NCBI RefSeq assembly: GCF_018408705.1
Contig: NZ_AP023420.1
Location: forward strand, 124,001-188,000
Length of the DNA: 64,000 nt
Reading direction: 5' to 3'
From: Pusillibacter faecalis
Lineage (GTDB): Bacteria > Bacillota > Clostridia > Oscillospirales > Oscillospiraceae
In this document: piece after piece, positions 50,743-59,004 of the stretch
How the letters are laid out: each line of letters opens with the position of its first letter
Numbering within the stretch: position 1 is the stretch's first letter
Translations under genes and position numbers: made by a program
Notes under the pieces: generated by a model
Database searches by the model: none
Told to the model about the DNA's origin: nothing
The model's input: only the letters and a program-made list of their open reading frames with translations

Positions 50743-53700
50743 TTACTGGATCTTCAGCTCTCTGGCCAGGTCATTCATATTGATGGTCAGAATCTTACTG
50801 ACGCCCTGCTCCTGCATAGTGACGCCGTAGAGAACGTCCGCCTCCTCCATCGTACCCCGGCGGTGGGTGATCACAATGAACTGCGTCCGGCCTGCCAGCG
50901 TGCGCATATAACGTGCATAGCGGGTAACATTGGCGTCGTCCAGCGCCGCCTCGATCTCATCCAACACGCAGAATGGAGTGGGATGCACCTTTAAAATAGA
51001 GAAGTACAGTGCGATGGCCACAAAGGCCTTTTCTCCGCCGGAGAGGAGAGAGATGGTCTTCAACGTCTTTCCAGGCGGCTGTGCCTTAATCTCAATGCCG
51101 CAATTCAGGATGTCGCTCTCGTCTTCCAATTCCAGTGTAGCCATACCGCCGCCGAACAATTCTGTGAAGGTGGTCTGAAAGCTCTCTCGCAGAAGCCGGA
51201 ACTGCTCTGTAAAGATGGCGGTCATCTGATTGGTGATCTCCTCGATGATGCTCTCCAACTCCTCCTTCGCCCGTTCCACGTCATTGCGCTGATCCGTGAG
51301 ATACGTGTAGCGGCTGTTGACCCGCTCAAATTCCTCAATCGCCCCAATGTTAATGGTGCCGAGCCCTGCGACGTCCCGCTTCAGCTCCCCGATCCGGCGG
51401 CTGGCCTTGGGCACGCTCTCCAGCTCGATCCGCTGTGCTTGGGCGTCAGAGTGGCTGAGCTCGTAATGCTCCCAGAGCCGGTCCAGAATCTGCTTTTCCT
51501 CCATGGCGGAAGTGGCGATCTTCTGCTCCAGTCTGGACGCGGCCCGCTCCAGATTCAAAAGGGTCTCGTTCATCTCCTGCCCCGCCCGGGTCTTCGCGGT
51601 GCGCTCTGCCTCCAGTGCCAGCTTTTCCCCATTCAAAGCCGTCAGGCGCTCCCGAAGGGCGTCTCCCTCACCGCTCAGTGCCGCCAGTCTCTCCCGGCGC
51701 TTTTGGATTTCACTTTCCGACTCGTCAATGCTATTTTGATAGGTCTGGACGGTCCGCTCCTTCTGGGCGCGGTCCCCGGCCAGCTCCTCCGCCAAACGCC
51801 GCAGGTCCGCCCCGCGGCTTTCCGTAGCCTCTTTTTCGGCCCTCAATGCGGCCAGAGCGGATTTTTTTCCGGTGATCTCCTCCGCCAAGGCGCTGGATTG
51901 GGCCTGCAGCTCCGACTGGCCGGAGAGCAGCTTCTCCGCCTGTGCCCGGAATTCCTCAGCCAGAGCCTCCTGTTCCTCGACCCGCTTCTCCGCCTCGGCA
52001 GAACGGCGGACATTGTCCTCCAGCCTTCCATTCAGGCTCTCCCATTCCCCTGCGAGGTTCTCCTGATTTTCCCTTAGGGACTGCATCAGCACCTCGAAGT
52101 GGTGTTTCGTGCCCTCCAGCCGCAGCACAGCGTCCTCTGCCTCCCGCCGCTGGCTCTCGGCGGTCTCCATCTCATACTGGGCGGCGGCCAGCTCTCGCTG
52201 GGCGCTCTCCTCCTCCCGCTGGGCGGTGGCGAGCTTCTCGTGCATGGCGGCAGACCGGTCATGGAGCTTTTCAAGCTCCGCAGCGCGGCTTAAAACGCCG
52301 CTGCCCCGACTGGTGGAGCCACCGGTCATGGAGCCGCCCCGATTGATGATCTGTCCATCCAGAGTCACAATGCGAAATGCGTTTTGATATTTCCGGGCCA
52401 TGGCGATCCCGCAGTCCAGGTCCTCCACCACCACGGTTCTACCCAGGAGGTTTTGGAAAATCCCCCGGTATTTCTCGTCAAATTCAATCAGCCGGGAGGC
52501 AAGCCCTACAAAGCCGAATTCCGTTTCCAGGCCACGCTGACGCAGCTCCTCGCCTCGGATAGCGGTCAAGGGCAGGAAAGTAGCCCGTCCGGCATCCCTC
52601 TGCTTCAAAAAGCCAATGGCGCTTTTGGCGTCCTCCTCCCGGTCCACCACGATGTTCTGCAAGCCCGCTCCTAAAGCAATCTCAATGGCCAGTGCGTATG
52701 CCTCGCTCGTTTTCATCAGGCTTGCCACCGGGCCACGAATTCCCCGCAGGCTGCCGGAGGCCTGCATGATCGTCCGCACCGCCTTCGAGAAGCCCTCGTA
52801 CTCCTTCTCCATCTCTGTCAAAAGACGAATACGGTTGTCCAGCGCGCCCACATCCATGGTCAGTTTTACTCGGGTCTCACCGGCGGCGGCGGCCTTCTTC
52901 CGCCGCTCCTCCATCCGCAGGCTGTGGCCCGCAATCATATTACCCACGGCGGCGGCTTCCTCCTGGGCGTCCTCCAGAGCGCGGCGGTTGGTCTTGGCCT
53001 CCTGCTCCGTCTGCGCAAGGCGGGTCCGGACCGCAGCCTGTTCCGCTTCCACGGCGGCCTTTCGATCCGCCAGCTGCCCGCTCTCTGCGGCAATGGCGGC
53101 GGCTTCTGTCCGGGCATCCGCCGCTGCCGCCGCAGCCATGGCCTCCCGGCCCCGTAGGGACTCCGCCTCGCTCTGGGCTCCACCCGCCTGCTGCGCGGCG
53201 GTCTGCGCCTTCTCCATCAAACGAGTGAGCGCGGCCCGAAGGGACTCCGCTTCCAGCTCAATCTGGGCGACGCGCGCCTCCTGTTCCTCCGCCTGCCGGG
53301 ACAGTCCCCCGGCACGGCTGTCCGTCTCTTCCAGCTCCTGGCGGGCTCGCTCAATATTCTCCCGGTGATGACGGATGGTGCTCTCCAGAACGGCGATGGC
53401 GGACTCCTGCTCTTTCGCTTTTGCGTCCAATTCTCCCGTCTGGGTACGAATTTTCTCCGCCTCCATGTCCTTTTGACGCATCCGCTCGCCGTATTGCTCA
53501 CTTTCAGCATACAGTGCGTCCAGCTTCAAGCGGGCCGCATCCCGCTCCTCCCCCGCCGCGCGGAAGTCCGCCTCCAGCTTGCGGGCCCCGGCCTTCAGCT
53601 CATCCAGGTTGTGAAGCCACACGGAGATCTCCAAAAGCCGCAGCTCATCCCGCAAGACCAAATACCGCTTGGCTCTCTCCGACTGCTCCCGCAGCGGCTC

Positions 53701-54309
53701 CACCTGCAGCTCCAGCTCCGCGATTTTGTCGTTGATGCGCACCAGATTTTCCTCCGTGCGCTCCAATTTGCGCTCTGACTCCTCCTTGCGGTGGCGGAAC
53801 TTGGAGATGCCGGCGGCTTCCTCGAATATCTCCCGGCGTTCCCCGCTCTTGGCGGAGAGAATCTCGTCGATCTTGCCCTGGCCGATGATGGAATAGCCCT
53901 CCTTACCAAGGCCAGTGTCCAAAAACAGCTCCGTCACGTCCTTGAGCCGGACGGACTGGCGGTTGATGTAATATTCGCTCTCGCCGCTGCGGTAGTAGCG
54001 GCGAGTGACGGCCACCTCGCTCTCCTCCATGCTGGGGAAAATATGCTCCGTGTTATCCAGAACCAGCGTCACCTGGGCAAATCCCACGGGCGCGCGCTGA
54101 GCCGTGCCGCTGAAAATCACATCCTCCATCTTACTGCCCCGCAGGGCCTTGGCGCTCTGCTCTCCCATCACCCAGCGGATGGCGTCGGAGATATTCGACT
54201 TGCCAGAGCCGTTGGGCCCCACCACGGCGGTGATGTCCTCCCCGAACTGCAGGACGGTCTTATCTGGAAAGGCCTTGAAGCCCTGGATCTCCAATGCTTT
54301 TAAATACAC
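50743..54309 (-). CDS. smc: chromosome segregation ATPase SMC
   Basis: 1188 residues. The N-terminal Walker A (VGPNGSGKSNISDAIRWVMGEQ in pieces), two long coiled coils flanking a hinge at about 510-680 (MEKEYEGFSKAVR, GRTVVVEDLDCGIAMA), and C-terminal LLSGGEKAFVAIAL (signature) and VLDEIEAALDDANV (Walker B) make a full-length SMC. With ScpA/ScpB it forms the bacterial condensin that organises the chromosome. Starts at GTG 54309, GAGGTGAAACC upstream. First gene of the long leftward operon. Confidence 0.97.
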   Translation of the reverse strand: MYLKALEIQGFKAFPDKTVLQFGEDITAVVGPNGSGKSNISDAIRWVMGEQSAKALRGSKMEDVIFSGTAQRAPVGFAQVTLVLDNTEHIFPSMEESEVAVTRRYYRSGESEYYINRQSVRLKDVTELFLDTGLGKEGYSIIGQGKIDEILSAKSGERREIFEEAAGISKFRHRKEESERKLERTEENLVRINDKIAELELQVEPLREQSERAKRYLVLRDELRLLEISVWLHNLDELKAGARKLEADFRAAGEERDAARLKLDALYAESEQYGERMRQKDMEAEKIRTQTGELDAKAKEQESAIAVLESTIRHHRENIERARQELEETDSRAGGLSRQAEEQEARVAQIELEAESLRAALTRLMEKAQTAAQQAGGAQSEAESLRGREAMAAAAAADARTEAAAIAAESGQLADRKAAVEAEQAAVRTRLAQTEQEAKTNRRALEDAQEEAAAVGNMIAGHSLRMEERRKKAAAAGETRVKLTMDVGALDNRIRLLTEMEKEYEGFSKAVRTIMQASGSLRGIRGPVASLMKTSEAYALAIEIALGAGLQNIVVDREEDAKSAIGFLKQRDAGRATFLPLTAIRGEELRQRGLETEFGFVGLASRLIEFDEKYRGIFQNLLGRTVVVEDLDCGIAMARKYQNAFRIVTLDGQIINRGGSMTGGSTSRGSGVLSRAAELEKLHDRSAAMHEKLATAQREEESAQRELAAAQYEMETAESQRREAEDAVLRLEGTKHHFEVLMQSLRENQENLAGEWESLNGRLEDNVRRSAEAEKRVEEQEALAEEFRAQAEKLLSGQSELQAQSSALAEEITGKKSALAALRAEKEATESRGADLRRLAEELAGDRAQKERTVQTYQNSIDESESEIQKRRERLAALSGEGDALRERLTALNGEKLALEAERTAKTRAGQEMNETLLNLERAASRLEQKIATSAMEEKQILDRLWEHYELSHSDAQAQRIELESVPKASRRIGELKRDVAGLGTINIGAIEEFERVNSRYTYLTDQRNDVERAKEELESIIEEITNQMTAIFTEQFRLLRESFQTTFTELFGGGMATLELEDESDILNCGIEIKAQPPGKTLKTISLLSGGEKAFVAIALYFSILKVHPTPFCVLDEIEAALDDANVTRYARYMRTLAGRTQFIVITHRRGTMEEADVLYGVTMQEQGVSKILTINMNDLARELKIQ

Positions 54310-54348
54310 GGTTTCACCTCTGCCGAATCAACATACTTTAACTTGAAT

Positions 54349-54377
54349 ACTATATCAAACCGACTCGTCTATTTCAA
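54349..54377 (-). promoter_or_regulatory. promoter of smc-ftsY operon
   Basis: Minus-strand TTGAAA (54372-54377), 17-base spacer, TATAGT (54349-54354) with an extended TG two bases upstream. Confidence 0.75.
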
Positions 54378-54500
54378 GGAAAATCCAAAAATTCGAGAAT
54401 CCAAGTTCTTTTTATGAGAAAATACGAACGGTGCACTAGCGCCATGCACTCTTCTGTCTCAGAGACTTAAATCTGTCTCGCGGAGCACCCTCTACCGCAC

Positions 54501-54530
54501 AAAAAGGACAGGAGGCAACGCCTCCTGTCC
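54501..54530 (-). terminator. terminator of the ClpP-like gene
   Basis: GGACAGGAGGC (54506-54516), loop AAC, complement (54520-54530); on the minus strand TTTTT follows. Confidence 0.85.
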
Positions 54531-54559
54531 CTCCGCTCCTCTGAGCGGCGCATCCGATC

Positions 54560-55282
54560 TTACGCTTCCACCGGCTTCTTTTTTCGTTGCTCGATCTGTC
54601 GGTATAGGCACTGAAGGCCATCGGAGAGCCCGCCGATGTGATCAATCAGCTTCAGTCTCACTGCCTCCTCCCCATAGACAACGCTGCCCACGTCGGCGGC
54701 CATATCGTCTTTGCGGAGCATTAACGCCTGAAATTCCTCTGCACGGATGCCACTGTGCCCTGCCACAAAGGCCACGATGCGCTCCTGGAGCCGTTGGAAG
54801 TAGTTGTACGTCTGAGGTGCGGCGATCACAGTCCCGCTCATGCGTACCGGATGGATGGTCATGGCGGCGGATGGCACGGCAAAACTGTGCTTAGCCGCTA
54901 CTGCCAGAGGCACGCCGATAGAGTGGCTCCCCCCCAAAACAATGGAGACCGTGGGCTTGGTCATGCCGGCGATCAGCTCCGCGATGGCAAGTCCCGCCTC
55001 CACATCGCCGCCCACCGTGTTGAGCAGAAACAGCACCCCGTCCACCTCGTCGCTCTCCTCCAGCTTGGCAAGCAGAGGCAGGACGTGCTCATATTTGGTG
55101 GTCTTAGCTGTGTTGGGCGCGGTGGTATGGCCCTCAATCTGGCCGATGATGGTTAGGCAGTAGACATTCCCATGGGGCGTCCGGGTAATGGCGGCGCCGA
55201 AGTCCAGGATTCGCTGCGCGCCGTCCTTGGACTCGGAATCATTCTCCCCGCCTGTCTCTGTGGGCTTTGTGTTTTCAGTCAT
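54560..55282 (-). CDS. ClpP-fold serine protease (TepA-like)
   Basis: 240 residues. The ClpP/crotonase fold shows as LFLLNTVGGDVEAGLAIAELI, then VLGGSHSIGVPLAVAA with the nucleophilic Ser, and AAMTIHPVRMSG with His. A C-terminal helix resembles B. subtilis TepA (YmfB), proposed to digest signal peptides after translocation. The N-terminus is hydrophilic (many Glu/Asp/Thr). ATG 55282 follows GAGGGA. It is divergent from proBAC. Confidence 0.85.
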   Translation of the reverse strand: MTENTKPTETGGENDSESKDGAQRILDFGAAITRTPHGNVYCLTIIGQIEGHTTAPNTAKTTKYEHVLPLLAKLEESDEVDGVLFLLNTVGGDVEAGLAIAELIAGMTKPTVSIVLGGSHSIGVPLAVAAKHSFAVPSAAMTIHPVRMSGTVIAAPQTYNYFQRLQERIVAFVAGHSGIRAEEFQALMLRKDDMAADVGSVVYGEEAVRLKLIDHIGGLSDGLQCLYRQIEQRKKKPVEA

Positions 55283-55408
55283 AATATCCCTCGCTTTCTC
55301 TGGTATTGTCCGCATTTTTATGAAAACTACACGCCCGCCGGGGTTTCTTTTTTTCAGCGGACATGATATACTGATTCATCAACATATGAAAAGCAGGAGG
55401 CAAGTGCC

Positions 55409-56206
55409 GTGGAGAAGCAGCGCATTGTGGTGAAGGTGGGCACCTCCACCCTCACCCACGATTCCGGAAATATGGACCTCAGGAATATGGAGCATCTGGT
55501 GCGGGCGCTCTCGGACCTCCATGGCATGGGGCATGAAATCATCCTGGTGACATCCGCCGCCATCACGGTGGGCACTGCACGGCTTGGCCTCGGGGAGCGC
55601 CCCCGGGAACTGCGGATGAAGCAGGCCGCCGCCGCCGTGGGCCAGTGCCGGATCATGCACATCTATGATAAACTCTTCTCTGAATATAACCGTTCCGTGG
55701 CTCAGATTCTGCTCACCGGCGACGACGTGGAGGACCCAGACCGCTCCGCTCACCTGCGCAGCACCTTCTCCGCCCTGCTGGAAATGCGGGTGATCCCCAT
55801 TGTCAACGAGAACGACTCTGTCTCCTCTGCGGAGATTGAGACGGGCCGGCACAAGGTTCTGGGCGATAATGACACCCTTTCCGCCATCGTTGCAGAGCTG
55901 TGTCAGGCGAATCTCTTGATCCTGCTTTCCGATATCGACGGGCTCTATGATGCAGACCCCAGGACTCACCCTGGCGCCAGACTTCTCCATCAGGTGGATG
56001 CTCTCACACCGGAAGTTCTGGAGATGGCCGGCGGCGCCGGCAGCTGGCGGGGCACCGGCGGCATGGCCACCAAGCTCTCCGCCGCCCGGATCGCTATGGC
56101 CGCCGGGTGCGACATGGTCATTACCAATGGGAATCGAATGGAAGACTTATACGGCATTGTGGCTGGTCAGGACATCGGAACCCGGTTTCTCGCGCAAAGG
56201 GCGTGA
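55409..56206 (+). CDS. proB: glutamate 5-kinase
   Basis: 265 residues starting at GTG 55409 after AGGAGGC. It phosphorylates glutamate in the first step of proline synthesis. VVKVGTSTLTH opens the amino-acid-kinase fold; PIVNENDSVS and FGDNDTLSA-type segment (LGDNDTLSAIVA), and GTGGMATKLSAARIA follow. The C-terminal PUA domain of E. coli ProB is missing, as in many Firmicutes; this removes a part linked to oligomerisation and proline control. Followed by proA and proC. Confidence 0.96.
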   Translation: MEKQRIVVKVGTSTLTHDSGNMDLRNMEHLVRALSDLHGMGHEIILVTSAAITVGTARLGLGERPRELRMKQAAAAVGQCRIMHIYDKLFSEYNRSVAQILLTGDDVEDPDRSAHLRSTFSALLEMRVIPIVNENDSVSSAEIETGRHKVLGDNDTLSAIVAELCQANLLILLSDIDGLYDADPRTHPGARLLHQVDALTPEVLEMAGGAGSWRGTGGMATKLSAARIAMAAGCDMVITNGNRMEDLYGIVAGQDIGTRFLAQRA

Positions 56207-56247
56207 GCCGCCTGCCGGAGATTTGAACTGTAAGGAGGTTTTCTCTT

Positions 56248-57495
56248 ATGACACCGTTGCAGCAGCAGGGCGCTTTGTGCAAAGCCGCCGGACGGACCCT
56301 GGCGACCGCTGGCACCACCCGGAAAAATGAGGCGCTCTCGGCCATCGCGGAGATTTTATCGGAGCGGCAGGACGAGTGGCTCGCCGCCAACGCCGCGGAC
56401 GTGGCCGCCGCAAAGGAGGCGGGGATGATCCCCTCTATGCTGGACCGTCTGACCCTAACGCCCCAGCGGGTAGCGGACATCGTCTCTGCCGTGCGGCAGG
56501 TCATCGCCCTGCCGGACCCTGTTGGGCGGGTGGACCGGATGGAGACCCGGCCCAACGGTCTCATCATCGGACGGCGGCGGGTGCCCCTGGGCGTCATCGC
56601 CATCATCTTTGAAGCCCGGCCCAACGTGACCGTGGACGCAGCAGTGCTGTGTCTGAAATCCGGCAACGCCTGCATCCTCCGTGGCGGAAAGGAGGCCATC
56701 CGCTCTAACCGCTGCGTCGCGGAGCTGATGCGGAAGGCCCTGGCCTCCGTAGGGCTGCCGGAGGACTGTGTTTATCTCATTTCGGACACCAGCCATGAGA
56801 CCGCAACGGAGCTGATGCATCTGGACGGCTATGTGGATGTGCTGATTCCCCGCGGCGGCGCGGGGCTGATCCGAGCTGTTGCGAAGGAGGCCAGCGTTCC
56901 TGTCATCCGCACCGGAGAGGGCGTATGCCACATTTATGTGGACGACGAGGCAGACCTGGATATGGCGGCAGAAATTCTCTACAATGCCAAGTGCTCCCGT
57001 CCCTCCGTCTGCAATGCGGTGGAGTGTGTTCTGGTCCACCAGGCAATTGCGGAGGAGTTCTGGCGGAGGGCCCTGCCTCTGCTGGACCGCCACCATGTGG
57101 AGCTGCGGGCCGACGAGGCGGCGCTGCGGCTGCTCGGCAGTCGGGCCGTTCTCGCCGCCACGAGCGACTGGGACGCGGAGTATGACGATTACATCCTCGC
57201 GGTGCGGACCGTAAACGGCATGGAGGAAGCCGTCAGCTTCATAAACGACCACGGCACCGGCCATTCCGAGGCCATCATGACCACCAACTATTTCCGGGCC
57301 CAGCGCTTTCTGGATGCGGTGGATGCGGCGGCGGTCTATGTCAATGCCTCCACCCGCTTTACGGACGGCGGCGAATTCGGCCTGGGCGCGGAGATCGGCA
57401 TCTCCACCCAGAAGATGCACGCCCGGGGCCCCATGGGCCTGGAGGAGCTGACCAGCTGTAAATACGTCGTTTATGGCGAAGGCCAGGTGCGGTAA
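56248..57495 (+). CDS. proA: glutamate-5-semialdehyde dehydrogenase
   Basis: 415 residues; reduces glutamyl-5-phosphate to the semialdehyde with NADPH. GVIAIIFEARPNVTVDAA, LKSGNACILRGGKEA, the catalytic cysteine in SVCNAVE, and the C-terminal VYVNASTRFTDGGEFGLGAEIG are all present. Full length for the family. The ATG follows TAAGGAGG. Second gene of the proBAC operon. Confidence 0.97.
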   Translation: MTPLQQQGALCKAAGRTLATAGTTRKNEALSAIAEILSERQDEWLAANAADVAAAKEAGMIPSMLDRLTLTPQRVADIVSAVRQVIALPDPVGRVDRMETRPNGLIIGRRRVPLGVIAIIFEARPNVTVDAAVLCLKSGNACILRGGKEAIRSNRCVAELMRKALASVGLPEDCVYLISDTSHETATELMHLDGYVDVLIPRGGAGLIRAVAKEASVPVIRTGEGVCHIYVDDEADLDMAAEILYNAKCSRPSVCNAVECVLVHQAIAEEFWRRALPLLDRHHVELRADEAALRLLGSRAVLAATSDWDAEYDDYILAVRTVNGMEEAVSFINDHGTGHSEAIMTTNYFRAQRFLDAVDAAAVYVNASTRFTDGGEFGLGAEIGISTQKMHARGPMGLEELTSCKYVVYGEGQVR

Positions 57496-57508
57496 GGAGG
57501 AACGGGGT

Positions 57509-58315
57509 ATGTGCGCGCAGACATTTGGATTTATCGGAACCGGCAACATGGGCGGAGCGGTGGCCCGGGCCGTCCGGAAGCATTTGGATGGGGAGCGGCT
57601 CCTTCTTGCCAATCGTACAGCTTCCAAGGCGGAAGCTCTTGCACAGGAACTGGGGTGCCGCACGGCGGACAATGAGACCGTGGCGGAAACAGCAAACTTC
57701 ATCTTCCTTGGTGTTAAGCCCCAGATGATGGCAGCTCTTCTGGCGGAGCTTGGACCGGTACTTGCCCGGCGGACGAACCGTTTCATCCTGGTGACAATGG
57801 CAGCCGGACTGACGATTGCCCGCATTCAGGAGCTTTCCGGCGGAAACTACCCGGTCATCCGCATCATGCCCAACACCCCCGCCGCCATTGGCGAGGGCAT
57901 GGTGCTCTATACCTGCAGCGAGGGTGTCTCCCCAGACGAGGAACAGGTCTTTCTGGAAGCTATGTCCGGAGCGGGCCGGCTCTCGGCACTTTCGGAGTCA
58001 CTTATGGACGCCGGCAGCGCCGTTGCCGGCTGTGGCCCCGCCTTTGTGGATCTTTTCATTGAGGCTCTGGCGGACGGAGGCGTGGCCTGCGGCCTGCCTC
58101 GGGCTCAGGCGCTGGAGTTCGCGGCCCAGATGACCGCCGGAGCCGCCAAGCTGGTTCTATCCTCCGGCCAACACCCCGGCGCTTTGAAGGATGCGGTCTG
58201 CTCCCCCGGCGGCACCACCATTCAAGGTGTCCGCGCTCTGGAGGCGGCGGGTTTGCGCAGCGCTGTGATCGAGGCAGTCCTGGCGTCCTATGAGAAAAAC
58301 TTCGACCTGAAATAA
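57509..58315 (+). CDS. proC: pyrroline-5-carboxylate reductase
   Basis: 268 residues; reduces pyrroline-5-carboxylate to proline. FGFIGTGNMGGAVA is the Rossmann nucleotide loop; FLGVKPQMM and IMPNTPAAIGEGM follow, then the C-terminal substrate loop GCGPAFVDLFIEALADGG and SSGQHPGALKDAVCSPGGTT. ATG 57509 follows TAAGGAGG; the proA stop is 14 bases upstream, so the three pro genes are one operon. Confidence 0.97.
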   Translation: MCAQTFGFIGTGNMGGAVARAVRKHLDGERLLLANRTASKAEALAQELGCRTADNETVAETANFIFLGVKPQMMAALLAELGPVLARRTNRFILVTMAAGLTIARIQELSGGNYPVIRIMPNTPAAIGEGMVLYTCSEGVSPDEEQVFLEAMSGAGRLSALSESLMDAGSAVAGCGPAFVDLFIEALADGGVACGLPRAQALEFAAQMTAGAAKLVLSSGQHPGALKDAVCSPGGTTIQGVRALEAAGLRSAVIEAVLASYEKNFDLK

Positions 58316-58346
58316 GAAAAGCCGCCCGTTTCCGGGCGGCTTTTCT
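58315..58346. terminator. bidirectional terminator after proBAC
   Basis: 14-base stem (58315-58328 with 58333-58346), loop TTTC, with A's on the left and T's on the right; serves proC (rightward) and the DUF4330 gene (leftward). Confidence 0.9.
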
Positions 58347-58348
58347 CT

Positions 58349-58837
58349 CTATTCTCCCCACTGGACGTCCACGATGGTACCGTCCGCGAACTCCATGTAC
58401 TCGCTTTTGAGGATGTAGTCCGTCTTGCCAATGCGGACCTCCTGATCTCCCACCTTGGTGGTCATCACCTCCGCAGTGGGCGTCTGTGTGACGGCGGTGA
58501 AGAGAAGTGTCGTATGCTCCTCATCCTCAATCCACTCCCCGCCTGCGCTGAGAACGTAGTACGGCTCCTGCTCCACAGCCACAATCTCGCCGCCCACCAG
58601 TGCGCCGCTGGCCATCAGCGGGGACGGCAGATGGTTCACACAGTTTTCATAAAGCTCCGCAGGAACGCCCTCCACCTTCACAACAAACGTCACTTTCGTC
58701 ATCGCCCGCTCGGCGCCGATGCTGTCGTCAGGCCCTAGCAGCTTCCAGCCCACAAAGGCCGCCACCGCAATCATCAAAATAACGGCGATGATATCCACAA
58801 TATTAAATCTGCCAACACGCTTTGCTTTTTCTTCCAT
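58349..58837 (-). CDS. DUF4330-family membrane-anchored protein
   Basis: 162 residues with one N-terminal transmembrane helix (IVDIIAVILMIAVAAFVGWKLL) after a short basic segment, then a soluble beta-rich domain (KVTFVVKVEGVPAELYENC; GGEIVAVEQEPYYV; VRIGKTDYILKSEYMEF). This matches DUF4330, which often neighbours CsaB/wall-polymer genes, as here, though in the opposite orientation. The location outside the membrane suggests a cell-envelope role; the function is not known. Confidence 0.8.
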   Translation of the reverse strand: MEEKAKRVGRFNIVDIIAVILMIAVAAFVGWKLLGPDDSIGAERAMTKVTFVVKVEGVPAELYENCVNHLPSPLMASGALVGGEIVAVEQEPYYVLSAGGEWIEDEEHTTLLFTAVTQTPTAEVMTTKVGDQEVRIGKTDYILKSEYMEFADGTIVDVQWGE

Positions 58838-58877
58838 GGTTTCCTCCGTGACGGGTCAGAGCCCGGTTTTCTTTCTG

Positions 58878-58906
58878 TGGACAATACACGGGAAATATTG
58901 TATACT
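58878..58906 (+). promoter_or_regulatory. promoter of the glycosyltransferase-CsaB gene
   Basis: TGGACA (58878-58883), 17-base spacer, TATACT (58901-58906). Confidence 0.7.
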
Positions 58907-59004
58907 ATTTTTTGCGGTTTTGCAATGCCAATCTTTTTCTCTCTCCGCACCGCACCTCTGCGGTCCGGAGCTCTTTACACTTTTGATAAAGGCGGGAGCT
59001 TTCC

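Noticed and set aside
56455..57825. 456-codon minus-strand open frame across proA/proC
   Set aside because: Antisense to two well-defined genes.
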